Of a stretch of DNA of 64,000 nucleotides, positions 63,685-64,000 are shown in pieces. Each line of letters opens with the position of its first letter. Positions within the stretch are counted from its first letter, which is position 1. Both the position numbers and the translations under genes were made by a program. The DNA lies in assembly GCA_024234165.1 (NCBI GenBank), contig JACKOP010000003.1, positions 248,001 through 312,000 on the forward strand. Reading direction: 5' to 3'. Source of the stretch: Pseudomonadales bacterium. Lineage in GTDB: Bacteria > Pseudomonadota > Gammaproteobacteria > Pseudomonadales > UBA5518. Under the pieces are notes generated by a model. It saw only the letters and a list, made by a program, of their open reading frames with translations, did not search any database and had not been told where the DNA came from.

Positions 63685-64000
63685 TTGGTGCGGCGTGCCG
63701 TGGCGGCGGCGATGGTCGCAACCGCGCTGCTGCTTACGCTCGGCACAGCGCCGGGTGAGGCCGCGCCGCGACACGCCGCGAAGCCGCAGGCGGCCGAGGT
63801 GCGGCACGAGATTTCCGCCGATGACATCCTTTCCCGTGCTGATCGCATCCGCTTTCCGCAGTACGGTTTCCAGGTCGACGTGGTGATCAGCACCACGCAT
63901 GCGGGTGCGGGCGACCAGGAGGTGCGCGAGTACCGTCTGCTGTCGAAGGGCAACACGCGCACGCTGGTGCAGACCACGGCGCCGGCCATCGACCGTGGCC
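63685..64000 (+). CDS. LolA-like outer-membrane lipoprotein-sorting protein (5' part)
   Basis: The gene runs off the right edge after about 105 residues. A signal peptide (VRRAVAAAMVATALLLTLGTAPGEA) precedes ISADDILSRADRIRFPQYGFQVDVVI and REYRLLSKGNTRTLVQTTAPAIDRG, typical of the LolA-like outer-membrane lipoprotein-sorting family. The start is TTG 63685 or GTG 63688; the ATG at 63712 would cut the basic end of the signal peptide. A permease for the ABC ATPase might follow beyond the window. Confidence 0.8.
   Translation, partial: MVRRAVAAAMVATALLLTLGTAPGEAAPRHAAKPQAAEVRHEISADDILSRADRIRFPQYGFQVDVVISTTHAGAGDQEVREYRLLSKGNTRTLVQTTAPAIDRG

Overview
The window is about 66% G+C, gene-dense, and reads as chromosome of a gammaproteobacterium, probably on the Pseudomonadales/Cellvibrionales side. 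The evidence is the gene set and gene order: recC-recB, nudE-cysQ facing yrfG-hslR-hslO-pckA, gshA, acpH, dsbB, an Rsd/AlgQ-type anti-sigma factor, trxA-rho-ubiD, and a LexA box of the gammaproteobacterial type (TACTGT-N8-ACAGTA). F420/FMN-type luciferase-like monooxygenases, a sulfotransferase, a DUF1302 outer-membrane protein and a PrsT-like TPR lipoprotein suggest a free-living aquatic or lipid-degrading bacterium. No rRNA, tRNA, CRISPR array, transposase or prophage was seen.

Layout. 1-5331: recB (5' part) and recC on the minus strand. 5332-6144: a small putative SOS gene between two copies of a dispersed repeat. 6142-11292: cysQ, nudE, yrfG, hslR, hslO, pckA. 11548-18870: a luciferase-like oxidoreductase, a DksA/TraR-like zinc protein, a Lon-like protease with a Usp-like partner, peroxiredoxin, CDGSH protein, moaA, xthA. 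19114-27244: a MoxR/VWA pair, a DUF3300 protein, sulfotransferase, a DUF1214 protein, a second luciferase-like oxidoreductase. 27258-32353: Dyp peroxidase with a two-gene RND efflux system. 32516-40921: gshA, acpH, fliL-like, dsbB, rsd, FKBP, trxA, rho, ubiD. 40987-52976: a secreted propeller-like protein, then a long minus-strand unit: sulfatase, MoxR, DUF58, DUF4381, two VWA proteins, BatD and an eight-haem cytochrome. 53040-57369: a minus-strand lpiA/mprF-acvB pair for aminoacyl-phosphatidylglycerol. 57380-64000: prsT, a DUF1302 protein and a REC/PAS-ABC ATPase fusion on the minus strand, divergent from a LolA-like lipoprotein-sorting gene.

The most interesting signal is not a gene. A 110-180 bp nested-hairpin element occurs about eleven times (copies A-I plus fragments), nearly always between genes. 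Its ends are inverted (consensus about TGAAGAGGCTGTCGCAAAA). Inside these lies a second inverted pair whose sequence differs between copies while the two arms stay complementary. At the centre is a conserved core with two small hairpins that share the same TCCC loop (GGGA, a GNRA tetraloop, on the other strand). Stem changes between copies are compensatory. One copy has its core flipped relative to its flanks, one is duplicated in tandem, one has expanded into a 96-bp array, and several supply the stop codon of the neighbouring gene. I do not recognise the family. Two further items deserve attention: the LexA-controlled 80-residue protein beside recC, and the fusion of a FimX-like receiver/PAS module to a LolD/MacB-type ABC ATPase.
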